Assembly (NCBI GenBank): GCA_047973225.1
Contig: JBKEBQ010000026.1
Location: 1-49,616, forward strand
From: JBKEBQ01 sp047973225
GTDB taxonomy: Bacteria; Bacillota_I; Bacilli_A; Erysipelotrichales; Erysipelotrichaceae
Length of the DNA: 49,616 bases
Reading direction: 5' to 3'
The translations under genes and the position numbers were made by a program. This document shows, in pieces, positions 34,915-43,756 of this stretch (position 1 is the first letter of the stretch; each line of letters opens with the position of its first letter). The notes under the pieces were generated by a model. The model saw nothing but the letters and a program-made list of their open reading frames with translations. It was not told the DNA's origin and made no database searches.

Positions 34915-35979
34915 CTATATTCTCTCTATCAATTTTAGCATATCTTCACAAGCATTAGGAAACCCTAATTGTTTGGCGTTTTTCTTTATTTCTTGTACTT
35001 TGTTTGGATGCCCACTCAGCTCACGCAAACATCTTTTTAAACTTTCTTTATCCAAATCTTTTTCTTCTATCATATAGGCTGCTTGCTTTTCCACAAGTGC
35101 TTTAGCATTATAGTACTGATGATTGTGTGCGACATAAGGACTCGGAATTAAAATGCTACATAAACCACTGGCGCTAATTTCAGCAGCTGTTGTTGCACCC
35201 GCACGAGCGATGATAAAATCAAAAGCATCCACAATAGACAATTGATCAATGTAATCAACAACATGAATATGCTCACACGTTAATGTTTGTTTCGTTTCTT
35301 TGTAAGTTTGTTTGCCACTCACATATAGAAATTGTATATCTTTCATATCTTTTAAAACTTCAGCCATTTTTTCATTAATACTACTACTACCAAGTGATCC
35401 CATAACAACCAAACATAATGGTCGCTTATCTCTCTTAATGTGTAAGCTTTTAAAATATGCTTCATCAAAATGATGTGTTGCAGCAATGCTTGCTCTTGGA
35501 TTTCCATACAAATATGTTTTCGCTTTGGGCAATTCTTGTAAACACTTCTCATAGCAGACCACAATCGCATCTGCCTTTGACACCAATACTTTGTTGCTGA
35601 CACCAAGTATCGAATTTTGTTCGTGAAGAATCGTTTTAACATGTAGATGTTGCGCTGCTTTCATAAGCGGAACACTGACATATCCTCCAAACCCAATTGC
35701 TACATCAGGCTTGAACTCACGAATGATTTTTTTTGCCTTTCGATAAGCATTCATCATCAAACATACTGACACTAACTTTTGAAAAGGATTGCCTACAAGA
35801 CCTTTTGCATGTACGCTTTGAAAAGCAAAGCCTTTTTGTGGGATTAGCTTCGCCTCCATGCGATCATCATTTCCAACAAATAAAAACTCCACCTCGCGCT
35901 TTTTTTCGATATATTCTGCAAGTGCCAGTGCTGGATAGATATGTCCACCAGTACCACCCGTTACCATTAAAATTTTCAA
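34915..35979 (-). CDS. murG: Lipid II synthase MurG
   Basis: A roughly 354-residue peripheral membrane glycosyltransferase that adds GlcNAc to lipid I. The start MKILMVTGGTGGHIYPALALAE is canonical. GFGGYVSVP, HEQNSILGVSNK, GSLGSSSINE and ARAGATTAAEISASG (donor site) follow. The frame opens at GTG 35988, but AAGGAG is spaced 8 bases before TTG 35979, and a start there gives exactly the conserved N-terminus. murG-murB-divIB form a short operon; no ftsW, murD or mraY precede it here. Confidence 0.95.
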   Translation of the reverse strand: MKILMVTGGTGGHIYPALALAEYIEKKREVEFLFVGNDDRMEAKLIPQKGFAFQSVHAKGLVGNPFQKLVSVCLMMNAYRKAKKIIREFKPDVAIGFGGYVSVPLMKAAQHLHVKTILHEQNSILGVSNKVLVSKADAIVVCYEKCLQELPKAKTYLYGNPRASIAATHHFDEAYFKSLHIKRDKRPLCLVVMGSLGSSSINEKMAEVLKDMKDIQFLYVSGKQTYKETKQTLTCEHIHVVDYIDQLSIVDAFDFIIARAGATTAAEISASGLCSILIPSPYVAHNHQYYNAKALVEKQAAYMIEEKDLDKESLKRCLRELSGHPNKVQEIKKNAKQLGFPNACEDMLKLIERI

Positions 35980-36076
35980 ATTCATCACTCCTTGTAGTAT
36001 TATAGCACAATCCTTCCCGTCTTTTTATTAAAAAATGCAATCCTTATACCCTTTTTCTTTAAATACTATAGAAAAT

Positions 36077-36110
36077 AAAAAGTCAAAGATACTACTCATC
36101 TCTGACTTTT
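36077..36110 (-). terminator. Terminator after the sortase gene
   Basis: AAAAGTCA...AGAT pairs with ATCT...TGACTTTT, leaving a short loop near 36091-36098, with a T-run on the minus strand. Confidence 0.75.
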
Positions 36111-36115
36111 TGCCA

Positions 36116-36922
36116 TTACTGCTTCGCTTCTCCATATGGCATTTCACCTTCTAAAGCCTCGATCATTTTCAAATGTACAAAATAGCGTTCATCCACATAC
36201 TCGGAATTTGTTGAGCCTTCATAGCTACAAGTGTAAAGCGTAACCATGTGATCATTTGCATCCATGCTAACACCACTATCATATTTACTTAAACCTTTCA
36301 CATAACTTAAATAACTACCATAATCATTCTGACTCGAAAAATGCAAACGATAAGATGCAGAATCTCCCTTATCCTGATATGCACTATATACCTGCAATTT
36401 GTAACTTCCCGTCTTTGTATACAAATATACATAAGGATGTTTTTCAAAAAATGTTTTATCCATATAATTTTGAAGCTCTGCAAACATTGTTCCATGCAAC
36501 ACATTATGTCCATAAACAAACGTGTTGTATTCACTAAAATCCGTTTTTTGTCGATAGTCCATAAAAATAGCACCAGCATAATTGGAAGCACCACTGAATG
36601 TATGCGTTAAATAATATTCATTGTCCTTCCCCTTAACAACTGGATACGATATTTCCGTATCCTTAACAACAATCCATGCAAACACATCTGGATATTGGGT
36701 GAATTTGTTGAAGTCTACTCTAAATGAATCTAAATTCTCATCTTTTTCAATTTCAATCTCTTCTCGCAGTGATTCCACTTCTTTCTTTTCATCATAATTT
36801 GCTTTTTTAATCTCAAATATTTTAAATGCAGAATACACAAAAACACAAAGTGCAACTAAAAAAACAATGCGACCCAACCACTTTTTAATCGGTTTTGATT
36901 TTTTCTCTTTTTTTTTAGCCAT
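36116..36922 (-). CDS. srtB: Class B sortase
   Basis: A 268-residue membrane-anchored transpeptidase that links sorted surface proteins to the wall or to each other. A basic N-tail is followed by one transmembrane helix (about 17-35), a charged coiled segment, and the sortase fold. Active-site residues are His139 (VYGHNV), Cys232 (TLYTCSYEG) and Arg246 (DERYF). The long helix before and the TLYTC pattern favour class B. No LPxTG or NPQTN-type substrate gene is adjacent, and it has its own unit between murG and glnA. Confidence 0.9.
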   Translation of the reverse strand: MAKKKEKKSKPIKKWLGRIVFLVALCVFVYSAFKIFEIKKANYDEKKEVESLREEIEIEKDENLDSFRVDFNKFTQYPDVFAWIVVKDTEISYPVVKGKDNEYYLTHTFSGASNYAGAIFMDYRQKTDFSEYNTFVYGHNVLHGTMFAELQNYMDKTFFEKHPYVYLYTKTGSYKLQVYSAYQDKGDSASYRLHFSSQNDYGSYLSYVKGLSKYDSGVSMDANDHMVTLYTCSYEGSTNSEYVDERYFVHLKMIEALEGEMPYGEAKQ

Positions 36923-37034
36923 TACGCAAATCTCCTATCTGTTTCATAGTATAGCATATTTTTTTTATTCGTTCTATTTTTTTATTTTCGATATCCTTAC
37001 ACTAAAAAAACAGCTATTTTTTACCTTCATTTCA

Positions 37035-37063
37035 TTGACAAGCTTTTTATATTGGCATACTAT
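37035..37063 (+). promoter_or_regulatory. glnA promoter
   Basis: -35 TTGACA (37035-37040), 17-base spacer, -10 TACTAT (37058-37063). No GlnR-like inverted repeat was found around it. Confidence 0.8.
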
Positions 37064-37087
37064 TTTATTAAACATAAGGAGAAGCAC

Positions 37088-39184
37088 ATGAAAACAACTA
37101 CCACCAAAATTTTTGGATCACTCGTCTTCAATGACCAAAGAATGCTTGAACGTTTACCTAAGGACATTTACAAAAAATACAAATCTACAATTAAAGAAGG
37201 TCATTCTTTAGATTCCAATTGTGCAAATATTATTGCCAATGCCATGAAGGATTGGGCTTTGGAAAATGGTGTTACACACTACACACATTGGTTTCAACCC
37301 ATGACTGGGATTACCGCTGAAAAACATGATTCCTTTATTACACCAAGTAATGACGGCAATGTCATCATGGAGTTTTCTGGTAAAGCCTTGATCAAAGGAG
37401 AACCTGATGCTTCCAGTTTTCCAAATGGTGGGCTGCGTGCCACCTTTGAAGCACGAGGTTACACAGGGTGGGATCCTACATCGTACGTATTTATCAAAGA
37501 TCAAACCCTTTGCATCCCTAGTGTTTTTATGTCATACAATGGAGAGGCATTGGATAAAAAAACACCCTTATTAAAGTCACAAGAAGTTTTGAATACACAA
37601 GCATTGCGCATTCTTCGCTTATTTGGAAAGCATCATGTCAAACGTGTATTTCCTACCGTTGGTGCTGAGCAAGAATATTTCTTAATTGATAAAAACTTAT
37701 GGGAGAAACGAAAAGATTTAATCTATACTGGTAGAACCTTATATGGTGCAAAACCTCCAAAAACGCAAGAATTGGATGACCACTACTTTGGCGTTCTAAA
37801 GTTTAAAGTATCAAACTTTATGCGTGAATTAAACGATGAACTATGGAAATTGGGGATTTTAGCAAAAACACAACATAACGAAGTAGCTCCCGCACAACAC
37901 GAGTTGGCACCGATTTTTTCCATTACCAACCTAGCAACGGATCACAATCAGCTGACCATGGAAATCATGAAAAAAGTAGCCTTACGCCATGGTCTTGTTT
38001 GCTTATTACACGAGAAGCCCTTTGCGGGCGTCAATGGAAGTGGAAAACATAACAATTGGTCCATGGAAACAGACGATAAAGAAAATCTATTAGAACCTGG
38101 TGATACCCCAAACGAAAACGCTCAGTTTTTATTAGTTCTAGCAGCGCTTGTAAAAGCAGTAGACAAACACCAAGATTTATTACGCATATCGGTAGCAAGC
38201 GCTGGTAATGATCATCGCTTGGGGGCCAATGAAGCACCACCAGCCATTATTTCAATCTTTTTAGGAAGTGAACTAGAAGCCATTATCAAAGCACTTGTTG
38301 ATGATTGCATATACAAAGATCTTGGTAAAGATAAAATGATGATCGGCGTAGATGCATTGCCGCCACTGCCAAAAGATACAACGGATCGTAATCGCACTTC
38401 ACCTTTTGCCTTTACAGGGAATAAGTTTGAATTTAGAATGCTTGGATCCCAATTATCCATTTCGTGTCCAAATATTATCATCAATACCATGGTTGCTGAT
38501 GAGTTTATGGAATTTGCTGATGTTTTAGAAAATGCTAAAGATTTTAAAATGGCTCTACACACACTCATTCGTGACACATTTCAAAAGCATCAACGGATTA
38601 TTTTCAGCGGAAATGGCTATGATGATACTTGGATTAAAGAAGCAAAACGCAGAGGTTTAGCACATTATCGTACCACCCCAGAAGCCTTACCTCATTATAT
38701 TGACCAAAAAAATATCGATCTATTTACAAAACATAAAATTTATACTAAAAATGAAGTCCATTCACGAATGGATATTCTTATCGAAGAATACAACAAAGCT
38801 ATTCACATAGAAGCATCAACGATGATCAATATGTCCAAAAAGAACATATTTCCATCAACCCTTGCTTATATTAAAGAACTTTGCGAAACGCTTCACTTGC
38901 AACAAATAATTGGCACTTCATCAGAAAACACCGCCACTAAAAAACTCGTTGAGGATTTGAGCCGACAAATAGATGCACTAGCGACAACGACATCCTTTTT
39001 AGTTGGGAAGGTCGCACAAGCAAATGCGATTGACGACATCCAAAAGAAATCTATTTTCTTTTGTGAGAACGTTCTACCAATAATGCAACAATTGCGTGAA
39101 ACTTCTGATTATATTGAGCAAAATTGTGATAAAACCCATTGGCCTTTTCCTAGTTATGGGGACCTATTATACTCAGTTGAATAA
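37088..39184 (+). CDS. glnN: Glutamine synthetase, type III
   Basis: A 698-residue enzyme of the large GSIII class, condensing ammonia and glutamate with ATP. After an N-terminal extension (KIFGSLVFNDQRMLERLP) come FPNGGLRATFEARGY, VFPTVGAEQEYFLID, EVAPAQHELAPIF, KPFAGVNGSGKHNNWSM and RTSPFAFTGNKFEFR, all typical of GSIII rather than GlnA type I. Length is normal for the class. AAGGAG precedes ATG 37088; the earlier in-frame ATG at 37052 overlaps the promoter. It is monocistronic with a terminator. No ammonium transporter or PII gene is nearby. Confidence 0.96.
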   Translation: MKTTTTKIFGSLVFNDQRMLERLPKDIYKKYKSTIKEGHSLDSNCANIIANAMKDWALENGVTHYTHWFQPMTGITAEKHDSFITPSNDGNVIMEFSGKALIKGEPDASSFPNGGLRATFEARGYTGWDPTSYVFIKDQTLCIPSVFMSYNGEALDKKTPLLKSQEVLNTQALRILRLFGKHHVKRVFPTVGAEQEYFLIDKNLWEKRKDLIYTGRTLYGAKPPKTQELDDHYFGVLKFKVSNFMRELNDELWKLGILAKTQHNEVAPAQHELAPIFSITNLATDHNQLTMEIMKKVALRHGLVCLLHEKPFAGVNGSGKHNNWSMETDDKENLLEPGDTPNENAQFLLVLAALVKAVDKHQDLLRISVASAGNDHRLGANEAPPAIISIFLGSELEAIIKALVDDCIYKDLGKDKMMIGVDALPPLPKDTTDRNRTSPFAFTGNKFEFRMLGSQLSISCPNIIINTMVADEFMEFADVLENAKDFKMALHTLIRDTFQKHQRIIFSGNGYDDTWIKEAKRRGLAHYRTTPEALPHYIDQKNIDLFTKHKIYTKNEVHSRMDILIEEYNKAIHIEASTMINMSKKNIFPSTLAYIKELCETLHLQQIIGTSSENTATKKLVEDLSRQIDALATTTSFLVGKVAQANAIDDIQKKSIFFCENVLPIMQQLRETSDYIEQNCDKTHWPFPSYGDLLYSVE

Positions 39185-39188
39185 TATA

Positions 39189-39245
39189 AAAAGTTATAAC
39201 AACATAGTGAATCAAAGGATTTTCTATACGTGTTATAACTTTTTT
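39189..39245 (+). terminator. Terminator after glnN (bidirectional)
   Basis: AAAAGTTATAAC near 39189-39200 pairs with GTTATAACTTTT near 39232-39243, then T-run. It lies between convergent genes and may serve both. Confidence 0.75.
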
Positions 39246-39252
39246 ATGTTTC

Positions 39253-39975
39253 TCAATCTGGCAATATTTCTACATATACGGTTTCGTCAAAATGAATATC
39301 ATACTCATTAAATCCCCATTGTAATGACATTGTATATCGTCCAACTTCCATATTCGAAAGATCAAATTCATAATTTGTTTGCATTCTAATAAAACGATCG
39401 TTTTGAGAAATAATTGAACTGTCCTTAAATTTCCATTGAAAAGAACTCACCGGATTTGTGCTTGCACTTACCTTTGGCAGTGTTTCTTTTTTTTCTTTTG
39501 CATATAAATAACTTACACTTATTTCTAATGTATCACCTTGTTTAGCATCCATCTGCTCAAAATCTAGAACTTCATCAATATAATAATAAATAGTTTTTTC
39601 CAAAACCCTAGAATCTTTTAAATACACTTTAAATGTAAATGCATTATTCCCCATCGGAATATTGCTACTTAAGAAATCAAGAGAATAAGATGCTGTATTT
39701 GAAACATTGACTAAAAATTTATTACCATGAAAAATTTCCGTTTTTTCTACTGCTTCCTTTCCCACAGAAACATTCCAATTATACACAAGTTGCATACGAT
39801 CATCCAAATGTACATTAAAACTAGTAATTTTTGTCACTTGATTAGTCTCTGATCCACTGCCTTGTTGTTCTTCGTTGTTTATCTGTTTTAACAACACGAC
39901 ACTTAGTATTGAGATGGATAACACCAAAATACTAATAAGAAAAATAAAAACTTTATTTTTTTTGATATATTCCAT
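39253..39975 (-). CDS. Membrane-anchored extracytoplasmic protein, unknown
   Basis: A 240-residue protein not recognised. One N-terminal transmembrane helix (about 8-30, VFIFLISILVLSISILSVVLL) is followed by a Gly/Ser/Gln-rich spacer. A beta-rich extracytoplasmic part then follows (about 48-240), with alternating hydrophobic residues and two stretches resembling immunoglobulin-like strands. It has no cysteines, lipobox or LPxTG motif. AGAAGGGA precedes the start. It is monocistronic. A cell-surface or envelope role is the most that can be said. Confidence 0.7.
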   Translation of the reverse strand: MEYIKKNKVFIFLISILVLSISILSVVLLKQINNEEQQGSGSETNQVTKITSFNVHLDDRMQLVYNWNVSVGKEAVEKTEIFHGNKFLVNVSNTASYSLDFLSSNIPMGNNAFTFKVYLKDSRVLEKTIYYYIDEVLDFEQMDAKQGDTLEISVSYLYAKEKKETLPKVSASTNPVSSFQWKFKDSSIISQNDRFIRMQTNYEFDLSNMEVGRYTMSLQWGFNEYDIHFDETVYVEILPD

Positions 39976-40120
39976 TTCGATGTTCCCTTCTTTTTTATTT
40001 CATATTATATACGATATAAATGAAATTAGTCAAAATTTTTGGAAATAAACATAAATGTAGCGTGAATTCTATTCTTATCTTTCTCATTATCTGCATTTCT
40101 TTTCCACATAAGCGCAATAA

Positions 40121-40167
40121 AAGTAGCTTACACCTTAAGAAATTACAACTTTTTATGTAGCTACTTT
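40121..40167 (-). terminator. Terminator of the mannose PTS operon
   Basis: AAAGTAGCT (40121-40129) pairs with AGCTACTTT (40159-40167). It lies 33 bases past the DUF956 gene stop. The minus-strand tail is TTATTG, only moderately T-rich. Confidence 0.55.
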
Positions 40168-40199
40168 CGATTCTCTTCTGAATTAAATTTCGTATATGG

Positions 40200-40571
40200 C
40201 TATATATGTATGAGCCTTTTTACGCCTCTTTTGATTACATCAAAGAAACTTAATGAGCGAACCATTTTATTGGTATCCACATAATGATTGACAGCTCTAA
40301 GTAAAGCTTTATTGTTTCTTGAAGAAAACGTAAACTTCCCATTTTTTTTAGTAATCAATGCAAAACGAGGTATTTTTTTGCCCTTAAATAAGACAGAAGC
40401 AACGATATAATCAACTTCACTCCATGGAATTTGAATATAATCTTTTTTATTTTGATTATTATAAAATTCAAATGCAATATCGCCAATCATGATCTCACCA
40501 TAAGATGATAACCCCAAATATGAAACACCTTTAATTGTGAAATCTACTTTGGTATTCAGTGAATGCACCAT
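40200..40571 (-). CDS. manO: DUF956 family protein (ManO-like)
   Basis: A 123-residue protein with DUF956 features: VDFTIKGVSYLGLSSYGEIMIGD, FEFYN and IQIPWSEVDYIVASVLFKGKKIPRF. Members are almost always the last gene of mannose-family PTS operons, as here, 37 bases after manZ. A regulatory role is proposed in related bacteria; no enzyme motif is visible. GAGGTGAG precedes the ATG. Confidence 0.9.
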   Translation of the reverse strand: MVHSLNTKVDFTIKGVSYLGLSSYGEIMIGDIAFEFYNNQNKKDYIQIPWSEVDYIVASVLFKGKKIPRFALITKKNGKFTFSSRNNKALLRAVNHYVDTNKMVRSLSFFDVIKRGVKRLIHI

Positions 40572-40608
40572 TTTAAGCTCACCTCATTTCTATTTTTTTA
40601 AGCGTTAT

Positions 40609-41523
40609 CTACATTAATCCAGCTAAATGAGCTAAAATTCCAATCACAAACAAAGCAACGATAATCACAATTGGTGAAACTTTTTTCCGTAACAACCAAC
40701 AAATTGTTAAAGTAAGTAAAACTGCTGCCAACCCTGGAATTAGTTGATCCAAATTCTCTTGCAATGTCGTTATTTTATCAACATTTAATCCCGCACTTCC
40801 CAATGCATCATATTGCGAAATTGCTTCTTTAATACCTTCACTACCATCGGAAAGCTTATCCCAATTAATGTAAGCTCCTTCCGGCTGTGTTACTGTCGAC
40901 ACGATCGGTTTGAAGGAAATACTCACCCAACGCTGTACCAAAGCTCCAATGATAAACATTCCTAAAATAGATGCACCACTTGTAATCTTTCCTAACAACC
41001 CACCTGATAAGTCATTGACAATCGATGTACCTACCCGGTATCCAAATTCTTGTGTATACCAAATAAATCCCATTCTAATAAGATTCCAGGCAACAAAAAA
41101 TAATAACGGACCAATAATATTACCACTCAGTGCCAACGATGCCCCTAAAGCACCTAAAATTGGTCGTAGCGTAAACCAGAATGCTGGATCTCCAACACCT
41201 GCTAAAGGTCCCATCATCCCTACTTTCACACCTTGAATTGCAACGTCATCAACTGGCGCTCCATTGGCTCTTTCTTCTTCAAGCGCCAATGTAACTCCCA
41301 TAACTGGTGCTGAAACATATGGATGGGTATTGTAAAACTCTAGATGACGCTTTAATGCCTCAATTTTATCATCATCATTTTTATATAATTTTTTTATTGC
41401 TGGAATGATGGAATAGCACCAACCTCCATTTTGCATACGTTCGTAGTTCCATGATCCTTGTAAAAACTGATGACGCCAAGCTACAGACATCCGATCTTTT
41501 TTTGTTAAAGATATTTTTTCCAT
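40609..41523 (-). CDS. manZ: Mannose-family PTS, IID component
   Basis: A 304-residue membrane subunit of the sugar channel with IIC. The N-terminal cytosolic part (WRHQFLQGSWNYERMQNGGWCYSIIPAIKKLY) and GVKVGMMGPLAGVGDPAFWFTLRPILGALGASLALSGN are signatures. The C-terminus is hydrophobic. The partner IIC gene lies 18 bases upstream. Confidence 0.95.
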   Translation of the reverse strand: MEKISLTKKDRMSVAWRHQFLQGSWNYERMQNGGWCYSIIPAIKKLYKNDDDKIEALKRHLEFYNTHPYVSAPVMGVTLALEEERANGAPVDDVAIQGVKVGMMGPLAGVGDPAFWFTLRPILGALGASLALSGNIIGPLLFFVAWNLIRMGFIWYTQEFGYRVGTSIVNDLSGGLLGKITSGASILGMFIIGALVQRWVSISFKPIVSTVTQPEGAYINWDKLSDGSEGIKEAISQYDALGSAGLNVDKITTLQENLDQLIPGLAAVLLTLTICWLLRKKVSPIVIIVALFVIGILAHLAGLM

Positions 41524-41541
41524 GTTTATTCCTCCCTCTGC

Positions 41542-42354
41542 CTAATAATCATTCAAGATATCACCTAATGGATCACCTGTATTTGAATTGCCTCCATTAG
41601 AGCTGCCAGCTTCTTTTAATCCTAAGTAAATTAATGCAAGGACAACACCAATGACACCTAATGCAATAAGTGTCAATTGATTGATTGCCGCTAAAACAAA
41701 TCCCAACGCAAAAAATGGCCATGTTTCTTTTGTTGCCATCATATTTATAACCATAGCATATCCTACAGCGGCAACCATTCCTCCACCAATTGTCATACCC
41801 GCAGACAACCAAGCAGGCATAGCATTTAATGCATTTGTAACTGCTTCTGGCGAAATAATGCAAAGTGCCGCAGCGGGAATCGCAATGCGTACCCCTTGTA
41901 ATAATATTGCTGCAATTTGCCACATTTCTATTTTTCTTATATTTCCTTTTTCTGCTGCTTTATCCATAAAGTGCACAATTGGAATTGCCAATGTACGACA
42001 AAGCATCGTTAAGAATAAACCTGCTACCGATAGAGGAACCGCAATGGAAATAGCAGCTGTAATTGCTACTTGTACATCCGTAGTTCCTCCTTCTAATCCA
42101 AGTACCATTATAATTGCAGAAGCTACAGAAGCCAATGCAGCATCTGGCGCAATAGCTGCGCCTACATTTGCCCATCCTAGAGCCATCATTTGTAATGATC
42201 CCCCTAAAATAACACCTTCTTTTAAATGACCACTTACCAAACCAATCAACGTACATGCAACTAATGGTTGATGAAATTGAAACTGGTCTAAGACTCCTTC
42301 CATACCCGCTAAAAGAGCCACAATAACGATTAACATAATTGTAATTATTGACAT
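41542..42354 (-). CDS. manY: Mannose-family PTS, IIC component
   Basis: A 270-residue multispanning permease. GMEGVLDQFQFHQPLVACTLIGLV, GGSLQMMALGWANVGAAIAPDAALASV and GYAMVINMMATKETWPFFALGF match the mannose class. The C-terminal tail is Gly/Asn-rich. It is between manX and manZ in the standard order. Confidence 0.95.
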   Translation of the reverse strand: MSIITIMLIVIVALLAGMEGVLDQFQFHQPLVACTLIGLVSGHLKEGVILGGSLQMMALGWANVGAAIAPDAALASVASAIIMVLGLEGGTTDVQVAITAAISIAVPLSVAGLFLTMLCRTLAIPIVHFMDKAAEKGNIRKIEMWQIAAILLQGVRIAIPAAALCIISPEAVTNALNAMPAWLSAGMTIGGGMVAAVGYAMVINMMATKETWPFFALGFVLAAINQLTLIALGVIGVVLALIYLGLKEAGSSNGGNSNTGDPLGDILNDY

Positions 42355-42370
42355 AATATCTCCTCTTCTT

Positions 42371-43357
42371 TTATAGTTTCGCCAATTCTACTTTGGCTTT
42401 TTTAATAAAGTTATTCATATTTTCTCTAGCATCGTTTGGCACTTTACGAACATCAAACTTAACACCCATTACACTCAGTTTTTCAAAAGTATCAATATCA
42501 GCATTTCCCAATGAAACGGATTTACTAACTGCAACTTTACCAAGTGAATGTGCCATAGATCCTATGTTGATTTCATCAAAACTCACACCGCCTTCAATGA
42601 CACGCAATACATCTTGCGGTGTTTCAAATAACAACATCGCCTTGGTATCTCCAAAACGCGGATCTTTCGCAATGGCAATCATTTTTTCTATAGGAATAAC
42701 ATTCGCCTTTACGCCTGGGGGAGAAGCCTCAACAATAAGATTTTTTCTGAGTTCATCTTTCGCTACCGAATCAGACACTACAATAATTCTTGTCGGCTTT
42801 ACACTCTTTGTCCAAGCCGTTGCTACTTGTCCATGTAATAAACGAGAATCCACGCGTACCATACCATACTTGATTTTTCCATCTCCTAAAACAGTACCCT
42901 CAGGAATAGCACCTACACGAGCATTAACCGTGTTTTCCTTTGTTGCCTCTTTTGAAGATAATCGTTCTGGACAAACACGCACCCCCTCTTTTGCCACGCT
43001 CATAACATGCGTTGCCAAATCATGCGCACAATTCATGGATGTTCGAGAAGCAAAAGCCTCAATCAACATAGGAAGGTTCATACCTGTCACAATTGCCCAG
43101 TTATCCTCATGTTCCTTCAATAAACCATTCGCTTGATTAAACGGCGTCCCACCATACAAATCAACAAAAATTAATACTTCCTGTTGATTTTCAAATGCAG
43201 CAACTGCTGCTAAGAGTTTTTCACGCAAATCATCCGGTCCTTCACTAGGATACAATGTTATCGCTTTTACATTTTCCTGTGTACCGAAAATCATTTCCCC
43301 TGAATGCAACATGCCTTTTGCAAAATCACCATGACTAGCAAGGATAATTCCAACCAT
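42371..43357 (-). CDS. manX: Mannose-family PTS, IIAB component
   Basis: A 328-residue cytosolic phosphotransfer protein. The IIA domain (about 1-130) has the phosphohistidine in LASHGDF (His9) and FVDLYGGTPFNQA. A linker leads to IIB (about 165-328), with VRVDSRLLHGQVATAW (His175). Phosphate passes from HPr to His9, His175 and then the sugar. The sequence is close to glucose/mannose-type ManL. It is first in the operon, under a promoter with a cre-like site. Confidence 0.95.
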   Translation of the reverse strand: MVGIILASHGDFAKGMLHSGEMIFGTQENVKAITLYPSEGPDDLREKLLAAVAAFENQQEVLIFVDLYGGTPFNQANGLLKEHEDNWAIVTGMNLPMLIEAFASRTSMNCAHDLATHVMSVAKEGVRVCPERLSSKEATKENTVNARVGAIPEGTVLGDGKIKYGMVRVDSRLLHGQVATAWTKSVKPTRIIVVSDSVAKDELRKNLIVEASPPGVKANVIPIEKMIAIAKDPRFGDTKAMLLFETPQDVLRVIEGGVSFDEINIGSMAHSLGKVAVSKSVSLGNADIDTFEKLSVMGVKFDVRKVPNDARENMNNFIKKAKVELAKL

Positions 43358-43514
43358 CTTTCTACCACCTTTCTTTTGTTGAGTAGTTGATTACAGCTAA
43401 CAACAATATCACAAAAATCAAGATGATATTAAAAAAACAATAAAATCTTTTTTTTGAAACGATTCCCTTGATATCTATAATGTTGCAAGCAATCTATACT
43501 CGCCTTATATAATA

Positions 43515-43543
43515 ACGATAGCACTGAAACCGTTTCCGGTCAA
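43515..43543 (-). promoter_or_regulatory. man operon promoter with cre-like CcpA site in the spacer
   Basis: On the minus strand -35 TTGACC (43543-43538), 17-base spacer, and extended -10 TGC-TATCGT (43520-43515). Within the spacer (43525-43538, read on plus) TGAAACCGTTTCCG matches the cre consensus TGNAANCGNWNNC, so CcpA bound there should repress. The remaining gap 43358-43697 holds no gene; a sigma-54 -24/-12 pair with correct spacing was not found. Confidence 0.6.
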
Positions 43544-43697
43544 CAATGTCTCTTTATCTTTTACCATTTTTTTCATATATTTGCATATATCGTTCAAATA
43601 TTATTTACTGCTCTTCTGAAAGTGACGTTTGCTTGTTTTATTACCACTTTATTGCATTAAACCAAAAAGTATCTACGCACTGTAAATAAAATAAAAC

Positions 43698-43724
43698 AAA
43701 AAAAGATCTCTCGATCTCTTTTTA
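43698..43724 (-). terminator. Terminator after metQ
   Basis: An A-run and GATC pair with GATC and a T-run around a short loop near 43707-43710, T-rich on both strands. It lies about 33 bases past the metQ stop. Confidence 0.65.
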
Positions 43725-43756
43725 TATCCTTTATAAATAAATATTACAAATATGTA

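Noticed and set aside
37052..37087. Upstream start for glutamine synthetase at 37052
   Set aside because: It overlaps the -10 box at 37058-37063, so it would not be transcribed; ATG 37088 has a good ribosome site.
41681..42229. 182-residue plus-strand ORF
   Set aside because: It is a shadow of manY. Its Ala/Ile/Pro-rich content mirrors a membrane-protein gene read backwards.
43440..43560. Sigma-54 promoter for the man operon
   Set aside because: GG and GC pairs on the minus strand are 12 bases apart rather than 10, while a sigma-A type promoter with a TGn -10 and cre is present.
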